A stretch of DNA of 64,000 nt from Brettanomyces bruxellensis (lineage: Eukaryota; Ascomycota; Pichiomycetes; Pichiales; Pichiaceae). Below are positions 49,081 to 59,400 of the stretch, in pieces (the first letter of the stretch is position 1; each line of letters begins with the position of its first letter). The translations under genes and the position numbers were made by a program. The stretch covers positions 620,001 to 684,000 of the forward strand of contig NC_054687.1 in the NCBI RefSeq assembly GCF_011074885.1, in the 5' to 3' direction. The notes beneath the pieces were generated by a model. That model ran no database searches and was not told the origin of the DNA. It worked only from the letters and a program-made list of their open reading frames with translations.

Positions 49081-50790
49081 ATGACTTCTACACTTAAGAG
49101 AACATTGACAGACATCATGGAAGATGAGCTTTATTCTCCGTCATCTTTTCAGTCACATTCACACACCGCAGGTAGTACAACGAGTAGTTTCGGGGGGTCT
49201 AATGGTGCTTTTGGGACAGGCTCCGGGTTCCAGCATTTCCGCAGGGATCAGTTTCCCTCTTACAATGATTACCGACATTCTTTTATGAGTCCTTCGTGGC
49301 CACATCAGATGCAATCACAGCAGCAGCAGTCCCAGCAGCAAGATGATTTATCAAGATACTTGCACTTGAATGGATCACAAGATTCTTTTGAGCAGACAGA
49401 TGGCAGTAGTATATCGTCCATGCCCCAGAAGAATGAGCCACAGGAGTTTGTGAATTGCGATACGGTATTAAAGCATCCACAGCTACCGACTGTGGGCGAC
49501 ACAAATGAGCCTCAGTACAAATCTACTGCGATGAGACAGACATTGTCTGAGCCTAGTAGTAAGCCGTGCTCTGTTCCGTTTGGTGTTTCTGGTGCAGTGT
49601 CGGACAATACCAGCAGCGCAGGTTCTGAATCTAATAAAGCATGGAATAATGATGTTCATTCGGGGCACGATAATAGTGAAAAGGATACAAAGTTTGGTAA
49701 TTTGGACGATGAAGTGATCCTGGTTCCGCAGGATGATTACCTATTTGACCAGAATGACTCCCAATATTATCCAAATATTTTGCAATTTGGACTGGGAGAC
49801 GGAAAGCCGCTACCAGAGAGTGACGAGCTCAATGTCTTCAAGTCTAACGATGTGTATCCAGAGGATGAGTTTTCGGAGGATGACGAGGACGATGACGATT
49901 TGAATAAACTGGATAGTATGGATTGGGATGATTTGAGCAGCGAAAGCAGTGTTGGTGAAGATGTTGCTGGCTCAAGGAAATATTTGACCAATTCTGGTAC
50001 CTTCAGGAATCCGGCCGAAGTTGTTCAGGTAATGGATGATCTTTACAATGATGCTGGAAACCCAGAGTCGATTTACACTCTTCCGTTTGGGAATGCCGGC
50101 TCTGAAAATACAGTCAAAGCAGGAAATCCAATTGTTGCACCACCGCTCTTGGGTAAGCCTATGAAAAAGCAGCGTGATTCTATTCAGCCATCACGGTTCA
50201 GAATGCCAGATGTGGCCAATCAGGCAATAGAAAAGGCAAAGGTGAATACGAAGAAAGGGCGGCCGGTCTCCAACAAGCGCCAAAAGAGGATCAGATCCAA
50301 GACTCCGGTTCTTAGGAAGGCCAGAAACTTAAAGGTCAGTGCTGATAGTTTGAAGCAGGAAGAGCACGTCTGTACTATAATTAATCCAAAAACAGGTATG
50401 CCTTGCAACAAGCGGTTTTCACGTCCATATGACTTGGTTAGACATCAGAATACTATTCATGCCCCAAAAAGATGCTTTTATAGATGTATGTTTTGTGAGG
50501 ATGACTTGAGGAGAAAGCACCATCTGGAATCAAACAACGTTGTGGTTTCGCATTGCGGCTACAGAAATTCAAAATTCTCAGTCGAGAATTCTCGAAATAA
50601 CATGGCCAATTCGCACAATTCAAAGAAGGTGAAGGCATCTTCTGCAAAAGGAGGTTACTTGAGTAATAAAACGTTCAGCCGTTGTGATGCCTTGACCAGA
50701 CATTTGAGATTCAGGCATGGTTTGAACAACGAGCAGGTTAATGATGCCATGGGTTATGCAAAAAAGCATGTGGAGTACTATGACAACTAA
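49081..50790 (+). CDS. RPN4: RPN4, proteasome-gene transcription activator
   Basis: 569 residues from ATG 49081; S. cerevisiae Rpn4 is 531. The start is well supported: LKRTLTDIMEDELY matches the opening of S. cerevisiae Rpn4 (LKRTLTDILEDELY). Ser/Gln-rich and then acidic regions follow (EDEFSEDDEDDDDLNKL), of the degron/activation type. A first C2H2-like finger is at about residues 431-460 (INPKTGMPCNKRFSRPYDLVRHQNTIHA, given in part). The second finger has its cysteines at C469 and C472 but its histidines at H541 and H546, separated by a long polar insert. Rpn4 binds PACE sites in proteasome promoters and is itself a short-lived proteasome substrate. Confidence 0.92.
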   Translation: MTSTLKRTLTDIMEDELYSPSSFQSHSHTAGSTTSSFGGSNGAFGTGSGFQHFRRDQFPSYNDYRHSFMSPSWPHQMQSQQQQSQQQDDLSRYLHLNGSQDSFEQTDGSSISSMPQKNEPQEFVNCDTVLKHPQLPTVGDTNEPQYKSTAMRQTLSEPSSKPCSVPFGVSGAVSDNTSSAGSESNKAWNNDVHSGHDNSEKDTKFGNLDDEVILVPQDDYLFDQNDSQYYPNILQFGLGDGKPLPESDELNVFKSNDVYPEDEFSEDDEDDDDLNKLDSMDWDDLSSESSVGEDVAGSRKYLTNSGTFRNPAEVVQVMDDLYNDAGNPESIYTLPFGNAGSENTVKAGNPIVAPPLLGKPMKKQRDSIQPSRFRMPDVANQAIEKAKVNTKKGRPVSNKRQKRIRSKTPVLRKARNLKVSADSLKQEEHVCTIINPKTGMPCNKRFSRPYDLVRHQNTIHAPKRCFYRCMFCEDDLRRKHHLESNNVVVSHCGYRNSKFSVENSRNNMANSHNSKKVKASSAKGGYLSNKTFSRCDALTRHLRFRHGLNNEQVNDAMGYAKKHVEYYDN

Positions 50791-52364
50791 TAAACGGAAG
50801 CCTGTCCGCATTCTCTCTCTTCTTTTCCCCCAGGACTTTACTTTACTTTAATCTTCGGTTATTTGACGGTTTTTCTAGACATTTTTTCGACTATCCTATC
50901 AACTTATATCTTAATTATTCTTATATATAGTGGGTATTTCCAGATTTTACTTTTTCCCCTCCTTCTGATCTACAATTAATCGCAATTTTCTTCTTTCTGG
51001 GATGTTCGATGAGCTCATCAGACATATTAATTATCATTTGGTCTGGAATTCATTTTATGTATGGGAAGATTAATAAATAAATGGAAATATAAGTTACACT
51101 ATGTCTTAATGTTTATTTCTTGTGTGATGTACCCTTTTGCTCGTCTAGAAGTAGAAAAAAAAAGAAATTCCAAGAAAAAAGTTGTTTGAAATTGGAATGG
51201 ATCATGCAAGTAAAAACAATTCACTACATGATCCAGACCTCTTTTCAATAAGCAAATATCAAATATTTGTGTGATTAATTATTATGGCATAATATCGTAA
51301 TAGCTTACATGATTGTTTGAGTCTGCTGAGGCGACATAAATGTAACGTAAGCATCCCATATTTATGTCCCGAATAAAGAGGCACTGTGCGTTGGAATGTC
51401 GCCTAATCCGATCACAGAGAAAAAAAAGCAGGGGTGCGAAATTTGATCATTGGAATGATTCATTACATTCATATTGCTACAAACATTTAATTACAAATAG
51501 ATTCAAAGGCTGTATTAACTTCAAAAAAAGGCCTTGTGTTATTAATTATTTTGCTTGAATATCCACATAAAGAAGGTCCCCTCAAATAATAATTTCATGT
51601 GTATGTCAATTGTGAAAACGGCCGAGTAACATTTTTTCAAATACTGCATTAATGCGCTGCGCACAATTCTTGATTCGGAGTTCGTGTTTCCTGTTTCAAT
51701 ACATAGCGCGACTATGGTATCAAACTGTCCTCAAAGCATGATTGGAAACTATTTTAGTTTCGTGTGCATAATCATAACTTGAAATTACTTTTGATAAGAT
51801 TACATTGTGGGAATCAGTTCAGTTAACGCTATTCATGACCACCCCCTCCCTACTTTCCATATATTTTTTGCCGTGAATTTTTTAAACAATTCAGCCCTAT
51901 CGATGCTTTTTCACCTTTGTTAAATTCCGCTCCCTATTTGGATGTCAAAATGGTACTCACTCCATAATAATAAATAATCACATTTTTTTTCCTTAGCATA
52001 GCATTGATTTCGTGCACTACCCTTATTATACGTGCAGTTTAAGTTATTTTAATTCTGGTCCGACTGAAAATCCATTTTTAATCATTTTCATGTTCTTACT
52101 ATCGTTCAAATTTGTTTTCCTTTCGCTTCATTAATTATACTTTGTTTTGTTCCTTTGAACTCACTTGGTTCACTCGTGTCACAGGAAGTGCTAGCCCGTA
52201 AATTTTGAGAACTATCATTCGTTCGCTTAACATTAACTAAGATACGTTCTCGACAACATCACTTACAAGCTTTAACTTAACATCTTCTTTTTTTCTGTCA
52301 ACTACACAATCTTTTGTTTTTTATTTGTTACTTGCCGTCATATTCCTGATTGCATTTCTTCATC
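50791..52364. other. 1.6-kb intergenic region between RPN4 and ARF3
   Basis: AT-rich, with small open frames only (for example 51364-51558) and none resembling a family. The last 300 bases before ARF3 are pyrimidine-rich on the plus strand, like a yeast leader. No tRNA or snoRNA was recognised. Confidence 0.5.
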
Positions 52365-53044
52365 ATGGGTGGACTCGCTTCTAAACTTGTAAGTAACTGA
52401 ATGCTTTCAACAGGCTGAATTAAGTGAGATATACTAACGAACAAAATCTATGATTCAGATGTTCAAACGGAGAGAGGTCCGTATATTAATGCTCGGGCTT
52501 GACAATGCAGGAAAAACAAGTACGTATTGCAGTTATTATATGACATTAATTAAGTATCAGGATAGACGTCAGTTTACTAACATATTTATCAGCCATATTA
52601 TACAAACTTAAACTCGGAAAGACAGAGGAAACTGTCCCGACTGTTGGTTTCAATGTGGAAACAATCAGATATAAACGGATGATCATGAATACGTGGGATG
52701 TTGGTGGACAAGAAAGAATAAGAGCCCTTTGGAGACATTACTTCTCTGGTACGGATGCATTGATTTACGTTATCGATTGTGCAGATATTAAACGGTTTGA
52801 TGATGCAAAGAAAGAGCTTTACCGTGTGATTGATGATAAGGAGTTGAGTGGATGCTTAGTGGCTGTTTTGGCTAACAAGCAGGATGTGGAAGGTGCGATC
52901 AACCCAAAAGAGGTAATAGAGCGTTTAGATTTGGGCAAGCTTGAAAATCACGAGTGGTGTGTCATCCCTACAGTTGCAGTCAAGGGAATAGGGCTAACGG
53001 AAATGCTCAGCTGGATCTCGAGCCATATTCCAAAGAGGAAGTGA
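52365..53044 (+). CDS. ARF3: ARF-family GTPase, ARF3 (ARF6-like), three exons
   Basis: Exons 52365-52388, 52459-52519 and 52593-53044 join to 178 residues. Gly2 (MGGLASKL) is the expected myristoylation site. The P-loop GLDNAGKT spans residues 21-28 and the codon for T29 is split by intron 2. Switch I is PTVGFNVET, switch II DVGGQER (Q68), and NKQD gives guanine specificity. The end LSWISSHIPKRK resembles Arf3 of S. cerevisiae (LSWISNN...PKK). Arf3 marks sites of polarised growth and endocytosis at the plasma membrane. The subtype is settled mainly by gene order: ARF3, RKI1 and RPS7A are consecutive in S. cerevisiae in this same arrangement. Confidence 0.9.
52389..52458 (+). other. ARF3: ARF3 intron 1 (70 nt, phase 0)
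   Basis: Donor GTAAGT at 52389, perfect TACTAAC branch point at 52432-52438, acceptor TTCAG ending at 52458. Confidence 0.93.
52520..52592 (+). other. ARF3: ARF3 intron 2 (73 nt, phase 1)
   Basis: Donor GTACGT at 52520, perfect TACTAAC branch point at 52575-52581, acceptor ATCAG ending at 52592. It interrupts the second threonine codon of the GKTT motif. Confidence 0.93.
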
Positions 53045-53259
53045 TGTAGGATATATTGCGCGCGAGTCATAATATTATCTTGTTCCCTATCTCATTTTCA
53101 TGTTCTTCCCCGATCTCCCTATTTTCTTTCTTTCTGCTTCGTTCTTTTGTACCTTTACCTACACTTAGCTGGCGACGAACATATATTAATTAGATGAGCC
53201 ATCGGAATAGAAATAAGACCGCTTACCCTTTCAGAACGTAAACTGCTCGTAAATTTAGC

Positions 53260-54054
53260 TTATACATCCAGTGTTGAAACAGTGCCATCGCTTTTTCCAA
53301 TGTATGCTTTCTTCGCTATTCCAACGAAATAACCCGTTTCAACAATTCCAACCATTCTGATAAGCTTATCATTCAAAGCCTCAAGTTTTTCAGCCGGAAC
53401 CTCCCTGAAATCACAATCAATGATAAAGTTACCGTTATCAGTGATAACAGGACCGGCCTTAGCCTTTCCACCAAGTCGCACCGTTGGTTTTCCACCAATC
53501 TGTTTTAGCTGTCGAAGAATTTTTGTATATGCAGTTGGGATAACTTCAATCGGCACACCCTGAGTCCAATGACGACCTAATATACCTGTATTTTTCCGGT
53601 CGTCCGCTACAAGAATGAATCTTTTTGCACTATCAGCGACAAGTTTTTCTTGCAAAAGACACCCTCCTCCACCTTTAATACAATTTAAACTTGAGTCGAT
53701 CTCGTCCGCCCCATCGAATGCGACATCAATCTCTGGATATTCCTCTAAAGTTCCCAAACGGAGACCATTCTCTATAATGAGTTGTTTTGACTGGAAACCA
53801 GTAGGGACACACACCACTCCTGAGTTCTTAGCAAGTTGTCCAACTCGCTCAGCAACATACACGACTGTGGAACCAGATCCGATACCTATAACTTTGTCCT
53901 TGTTAATATCTAGGTTCGAATCGACTGCTGCATATGCACATAATTTTTTTGCCTTTTCGATAAGATCTGTTTGATTAGTCATGCTTCTGACCGTTATGTG
54001 TGAAACTTGTCTTGCTATGCCAGTGGAACTTCGCAGAATACTTCTAAGTAACAT
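53260..54054 (-). CDS. RKI1: RKI1, ribose-5-phosphate isomerase
   Basis: 264 residues; S. cerevisiae Rki1 is 258. The RpiA-type fold shows all its signatures: KVIGIGSGSTVVYVAERVGQ, CVPTGFQSKQLI, DVAFDGADEID (catalytic aspartate region), IKGGGGCLLQEKLV (active-site lysine loop), and PVITDNGNFIIDC. It interconverts ribose-5-phosphate and ribulose-5-phosphate in the pentose phosphate pathway. The first 24 residues (MLLRSILRSSTGIARQVSH...) are basic with no acidic residue and look like a mitochondrial presequence. A second ATG at codon 25 (MTNQTDLIEKAKK) would give the usual cytosolic form. It is divergent from RPS7 and convergent with ARF3. Confidence 0.97.
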   Translation of the reverse strand: MLLRSILRSSTGIARQVSHITVRSMTNQTDLIEKAKKLCAYAAVDSNLDINKDKVIGIGSGSTVVYVAERVGQLAKNSGVVCVPTGFQSKQLIIENGLRLGTLEEYPEIDVAFDGADEIDSSLNCIKGGGGCLLQEKLVADSAKRFILVADDRKNTGILGRHWTQGVPIEVIPTAYTKILRQLKQIGGKPTVRLGGKAKAGPVITDNGNFIIDCDFREVPAEKLEALNDKLIRMVGIVETGYFVGIAKKAYIGKSDGTVSTLDV

Positions 54055-55118
54055 GTAATCAACTGAGTACTCAACTGGCGGTTTATTTAAAAAATAAAAT
54101 GAAATACAAAGCGGATATGCGATCTTTTATATATCGGTCAACGGCCCAACGGGGTGTCGGACTTTTGAAAAAATTTTACTCGCATCGCTTCGATGAACAT
54201 GCGGGGAAAAAACTGACAGCCGGCTGAAAAAGGAAATCCGTGAATAAATTCAGACTATCTGTGATGACTGGCTTATATTTATATATTACAACTTGCTCAT
54301 ACCCATGTATTGTGCCAGATCTTTGTATTTCTTTGTCTCTAAGGATTTCTCTTGAACCGTCTTTTTTTTATTCACCTAGACTATAGCCATTTGGATGATT
54401 CATACCTATTCGCTGTATGTGCACCAGAAAAAATGAGTGAATAATGAAATAAAATAAAATAAAAGAGAATAAAGTATTCAGGACAGAAATCAGCATGACT
54501 GTCAATTATCCTATGTACACACATGCACTTAATGACATAAACTGGTCTAGATTCATATTCCCTAATTCAACTTCTCGCCCACATTAATTTTTAGCCAATC
54601 AGGTCTTATACCCCTCCACACATTTTAATCTTTATTTTGTGTAATACTTCAGCCTGACCACTCACAAATTTGCAATACCCGTTGTATCAATATTGGCACA
54701 GCCATCCGTAGATGATTGTCCCAAATCAGCCATCCTTAGAAAATATTAATTCTAGATCACGTGGTTTTATACAGGGTATACTCTGTCTCAATTTAATCGT
54801 TCTTAAGCCACCCTGACACCACGCTTAATCTGAGTAGCTAGTCGCGAGGTCCCTGACAATATTGTAAGCTTGCCGAGCAAAGGGAGCGCGAGACCTGTTG
54901 AAAAATGCTAGTCGAAAAAGTTTTTCAGGCTCCCCTGATTGGAAAAAAAAAATAATAATAATAAAAAAAGAGGAGCGAGATGGAAAAAAAAAAAGCACAA
55001 AGAAAACTATAGCACGAACTCAAGAAGTCGGACTACATTTTACGAACGTTAAGGCACATTCGGCAAAAGAAACTGTCAGCACATCTTTAAACAGAGGATT
55101 GAATCAGTACATAGCAAG
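54055..55118. other. divergent promoter between RKI1 and RPS7
   Basis: 1064 bases. It holds a CACGTG E-box at 54758-54763 and A-rich/AAT-rich tracts (54942-54968, 54982-54995) just before the RPS7 leader. No intron signals and no TACTAAC were seen in the RPS7 leader. No RNA gene was recognised. Confidence 0.5.
54758..54763. promoter_or_regulatory. CACGTG E-box upstream of RPS7
   Basis: A perfect CACGTG, about 356 bases before the RPS7 start. In several non-Saccharomyces yeasts Cbf1-type sites contribute to ribosomal-protein promoters. Assignment to RPS7 rather than RKI1 is a guess. Confidence 0.3.
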
Positions 55119-55694
55119 ATGTCTACCGCAGCATCATCGAAAATCTTGAAGACAGAACCAACTGAGTTGGAGCTCCAGGTCTCCCAAGCTCTTACTGACA
55201 TGGAAAACAACTCTCCAGATATCAAGGCTGAGTTGTCCGTCCTTAAAGTCAAGTCCGTTAAGGAGTTTGAGGTTTCTGGAAACAAGAAGGCCATCATTGT
55301 TTTTGTTCCAGTTCCATTACTCTCTGCTTTCCACAAGGTTCAAATCAGATTGACCAGAGAGCTTGAGAAGAAGTTCCCAGACAGACATGTTATCTTCTTG
55401 GCTGAGAGAAGAATTCTTCCAAAGCCAGCCAGAAACACCAGACAGGCTCAGAAGAGACCAAGATCCAGAACTTTGACTGCTGTCCACGAGAAGATTCTTG
55501 AGGATTTGGTCTTCCCAACCGAGATCACCGGAAAGAGAGTTAAGTATCTCGTTGGCGGTGGTAAGGTTGCCAAGATCTTCTTGGACTCCAAGGACTCCTC
55601 CAATGTTGACTACAAGCTGGACACTTTCCAGTCTATCTACCAGAAGTTGACTGGAAAGCAGGTTGTCTTTGAGATTCCTCAGAAGGCTATATAA
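55119..55694 (+). CDS. RPS7: RPS7, cytosolic 40S ribosomal protein eS7
   Basis: 191 residues; S. cerevisiae Rps7 is 190. The whole chain follows eS7: the KAIIVFVPVPLLSAFHKVQIRL strand-helix unit (quoted in part), LEKKFPDRHVIFLAERRILP, QKRPRSRTLTAVHEKILEDLVFP, and KLTGKQVVFEIP at the end. Codon use is visibly biased (AAG, TTG, GTC/GTT, TCC, ACC, AGA), as for highly expressed yeast genes and unlike its neighbours. A CTG codon at about 55617 sits at a Leu position (YKLD), supporting the standard code. No intron interrupts the coding sequence. Confidence 0.98.
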   Translation: MSTAASSKILKTEPTELELQVSQALTDMENNSPDIKAELSVLKVKSVKEFEVSGNKKAIIVFVPVPLLSAFHKVQIRLTRELEKKFPDRHVIFLAERRILPKPARNTRQAQKRPRSRTLTAVHEKILEDLVFPTEITGKRVKYLVGGGKVAKIFLDSKDSSNVDYKLDTFQSIYQKLTGKQVVFEIPQKAI

Positions 55695-56461
55695 ATGTCT
55701 TTGTGTTTTTAGTCGTTACTGTTGGGCACTTTTCTGAGGAGGGTTGACTTTTCAGTTCAATGAACTGTGACCTACAGTATCGAAAGGTCACTAACCGGTT
55801 ATCACTAATAGAGAAGGGTTTTGTTGCGTTGTTTTTCTAGTGACTTTGTCTTTGGCTTTCTCCCTTTTCTGTGACACTTCATCTCCATACATGTTATCAT
55901 TTCGCTAATCACCTCCAACTTTCCCCTCTTCACCTGAACTCAGTTAAAGTTTATTTTGCAAGGTTGCTGTATGCATGGTCTTTCTATCCTGTTGGATCAT
56001 TTATAGTTGGCTTTTTTGCTTTTTTTTTTCTTATGATTACACATATGGCTTAATTTCTTTCTTCCATTTTATGGCTATAGATATGCTGTGTCTGTCTGCT
56101 GCCTTGTTTATATAGCTTTAATCAACATGTTTTTCTTATATTGTAACTGGATATCTTAATCTTAGCTAGAGCATTTATAACGAGAACATCTTATTTGACT
56201 GCTTGTAAATAATTTGTCACACCAATAGCTGCAAAACTGGAACCAAAAAAAAAGCATTAAGATTTGACGCGAGTATACAAATATGTGGGGCGAAAAGGCA
56301 CCAAGACCAGTGCGGTTTGTTCACTTTATTATACTATCCTCAATTTATCACTGCTATTAATCGTCGTCTATATCAAACGAAGATATTAAGTTGTACGGTG
56401 CTCTTTTTTGGTTGAGTATAGCTCAAGGAAGAGCAATTGTTTGATTCGTTTGAACTTTCAG
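55695..56461. other. intergenic region between RPS7 and the 1366-residue gene
   Basis: 767 bases, T-rich on the plus strand. An ATG-initiated 25-codon frame (56283-56360) lies within 180 bases of the downstream start and could be an upstream ORF. No RNA gene was recognised. Confidence 0.45.
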
Positions 56462-59400
56462 ATGCAATATCTATCCAAGAGCGTATGCTCTTTGATGAAA
56501 CAAAAATGTTGCAGTCTCATTTACACAGAACGATCGTTATCATTACAATCTCGAATTTCGCCAATAGTTTTCATTCATCAAACTACTTTTTGTCCTCGTG
56601 GATTCTCAACAAATTCTCATGGGAGAGGTTACGAACATGAAGATCCGGAAATCCCAATTGATAAAAAACATAAAAATCGGTCAAGGCTTCATATTCATCA
56701 TTCTAGCACCCCTAATACATCAATCGAACCCGAACTGACAAGCAATTTTTCTTCTTTAAGTAATGCTGAAAGTGACTTGGACTTCATTATTGCCAAAGGT
56801 ACAGCTGAACGTACACTTCGAAGCATTGCAAATGTTATTGAATATGTTCAACGTACTGAAATTTCGTCAGATAGGGTGGAGAAACTTAGGTATACTCTCG
56901 AAGCAGATTCCACATCTTTGATTTCTAGGGCATGGGTAGAAAAGGATCCTAATTTGTTTCTCATCTTGGTTTGTTTCGGGATTAAGATTCCAGATTCCCT
57001 TGCCTTAAATAAGCTTCTTCATTATGGTTTGATGAAGAAAGGTGCCGACTATTTATACAAATTAGCGAAAGGATTAAGCTCGAATGCTACCATCAACAAG
57101 CAAATCAGTGTCCTACGAAAGCAATTAACGCAATCTGAGCGTGAATTTATTATCAATTATTATCCTGGAACGGCTATTGTGCATGTTGCGGTGGAATTTA
57201 TTTATCTTGGCGACTATAAAAAAGCTCGAGAGTACTTAGATCTCCTTAGGGTAAATTCTGCGAACGGTGATGATTTACAAAAAATTCATGCTTTCCTGAG
57301 TTGGCTTATTACCTTGTTTGAGAATAAAATCACTATATTTGATCTGAAGACCGCAAATAATCCTAGAGCAATGCTTGAGGCGTTAAAAAATATACCATAT
57401 ATCCATACAATGGCCTCCGTACATTATGTTGGCCTTCCACTTGTCTTATTTTCAAAAGTAATCGAGGAACTTAAGAGCATAAATGCGTCCCCAAGGATGT
57501 TTTATTTTGCTGTCTGCTTCTTCTGCCCCGACGTAATGGAGAAAGACTCTTTAGCATTAAAAGAAGCTTTCTCTATAAGTAAAAATGAAGAACAATTGAT
57601 CAAGCCAGCAGGCAGTTTGCTACATCTCAATGAGCGTCTTTTGGCCCCTATCTATGATGCTCTTTTTCGTGGGACCTCCAAACGAATATCATCAGAAATT
57701 TACTTGAAGTTGTTTAACGGATTGATGGTTGAGTTTCCTGATGCTTCTATTTCTGCTTACTCGTTTTATACACGAGCATTTGTTGCAGTGAATGATAAAG
57801 TTGACAATTCAAACCCTTATTATGCTAGACTAATTTCCTTTTTATCCGACATCAAGTATCGTTACATTAAGGAACTAGCATATTTATATCAGATTGCGTT
57901 TGAATATTACTTGACTGATAGAGATGGATATTCACAATTTCTTCAAACAATGCGTTGCTATACAGATACATGGGGTAAAGTACTATTGCCCTACATCCTG
58001 ATCACAAACATGTTCAATAATGTTCCATTCATTGAACGAGAAAGATTATTTGTGGATCTCACTAATGCAGGCATCAAGTTTTCCGAAAAGGAGTACAGCT
58101 TTATCGAAAATTCGACGCAGCATCTTATTCCAAAAAAGCTGCATGACCAAGATGTGCTTTTAAAGCAATTATTTGATGGTCAGGAAATTTCAGAAAGGCA
58201 CCTTAACTTTGATAATACGAAAAGGGTAATCACGCAATTTCCAAAGACTTTCTGTAATGATATTGTCAAATATATATATGTTCCCAGGAAGTGTGAACGA
58301 AAGATATCTGAATATGATGCTAATGCTGATATATGTGCTAAAGCATCAATTGAGAAAACAACAGATGCGTCGTCAGACAAATTTGAAAAATCTAACAAGG
58401 ATTCATCCGTGAAATTGGATATCCCTGAGTCTGTCTACAAAGCCGCAATGGCAAGCAATGGAAATTTGAATATTACCAAATTGGATGAGACTTTAAGAAT
58501 GTTCATTTTAATAAGTGATGTACGATTGAACAGAGCAGATACGCTTAACATGCACAGCGACAACGTTAAGCATTTTCATGACAAAGGTTATCCTTCCGAA
58601 TACTTAATGGAATATTTAGCTTCATTCTTTAAATCATTTGAACAGGCAGCAAAACCGTTGGGACTCCTCGATGTATTTCAAGTTGATTTGGCTCCATATA
58701 CAAATTATTCGATTGTTACAAAATTACTATCCTTTGACAAAGCACTTCCAAGGAAATCCGATATCATTAATTTATATGTTGGGATTTTAAATAATCAAGC
58801 CTTATCATTTACAAGTTTCAAAAGGCTTTTTGAAAACAGTGTACTCAAAAATGGATTGAAATCATTTAAATTTGGCCCCTCTGCTCGGAGCCGCATCGTT
58901 GATATATTTGCAAACGCCGCAACACGATTCAGGAAATTTGATGAAGTCTTCTATCAGAAAATAATGAAAATTCAATACGAATTGACAGGAACGAATTTGA
59001 GCAATCCTTCCGAAAATGAAATAAAGGCACCCATTAAATCCTTGTATAATTCTATGCATTCGAGTGAGCGGCCTTTTGAGCATTTTTATGAACATTTGAA
59101 TTCGATGAAACCATTGCCAATTCCGGTGCTGTTGCCGTTTAAATTTGAGAAGAGAATGCTAGAAATAATACCAAATAACAAGCTCGACAGTGTCTTTTTG
59201 AAGATAATTGAAAATGGCTTACAGGCTGACTATTGTTCAGAATTCAGGAAGGCTATTATGAAGTGCCTGGAAGATGGAGATTTGAACACGAAATATCGCA
59301 TTCTTCGAGGTCATCATCCTAAATTGAATGTTGATAATGAATTGTTTTATTCTGACCTAAATAAAGAGGAGCGTGCAACTATTATTAGCAGATATTCGGA

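Noticed and set aside
54898..55149. 83-residue Lys-rich frame upstream of RPS7
   Set aside because: It arises from A-rich leader DNA and overlaps the RPS7 start in another frame.
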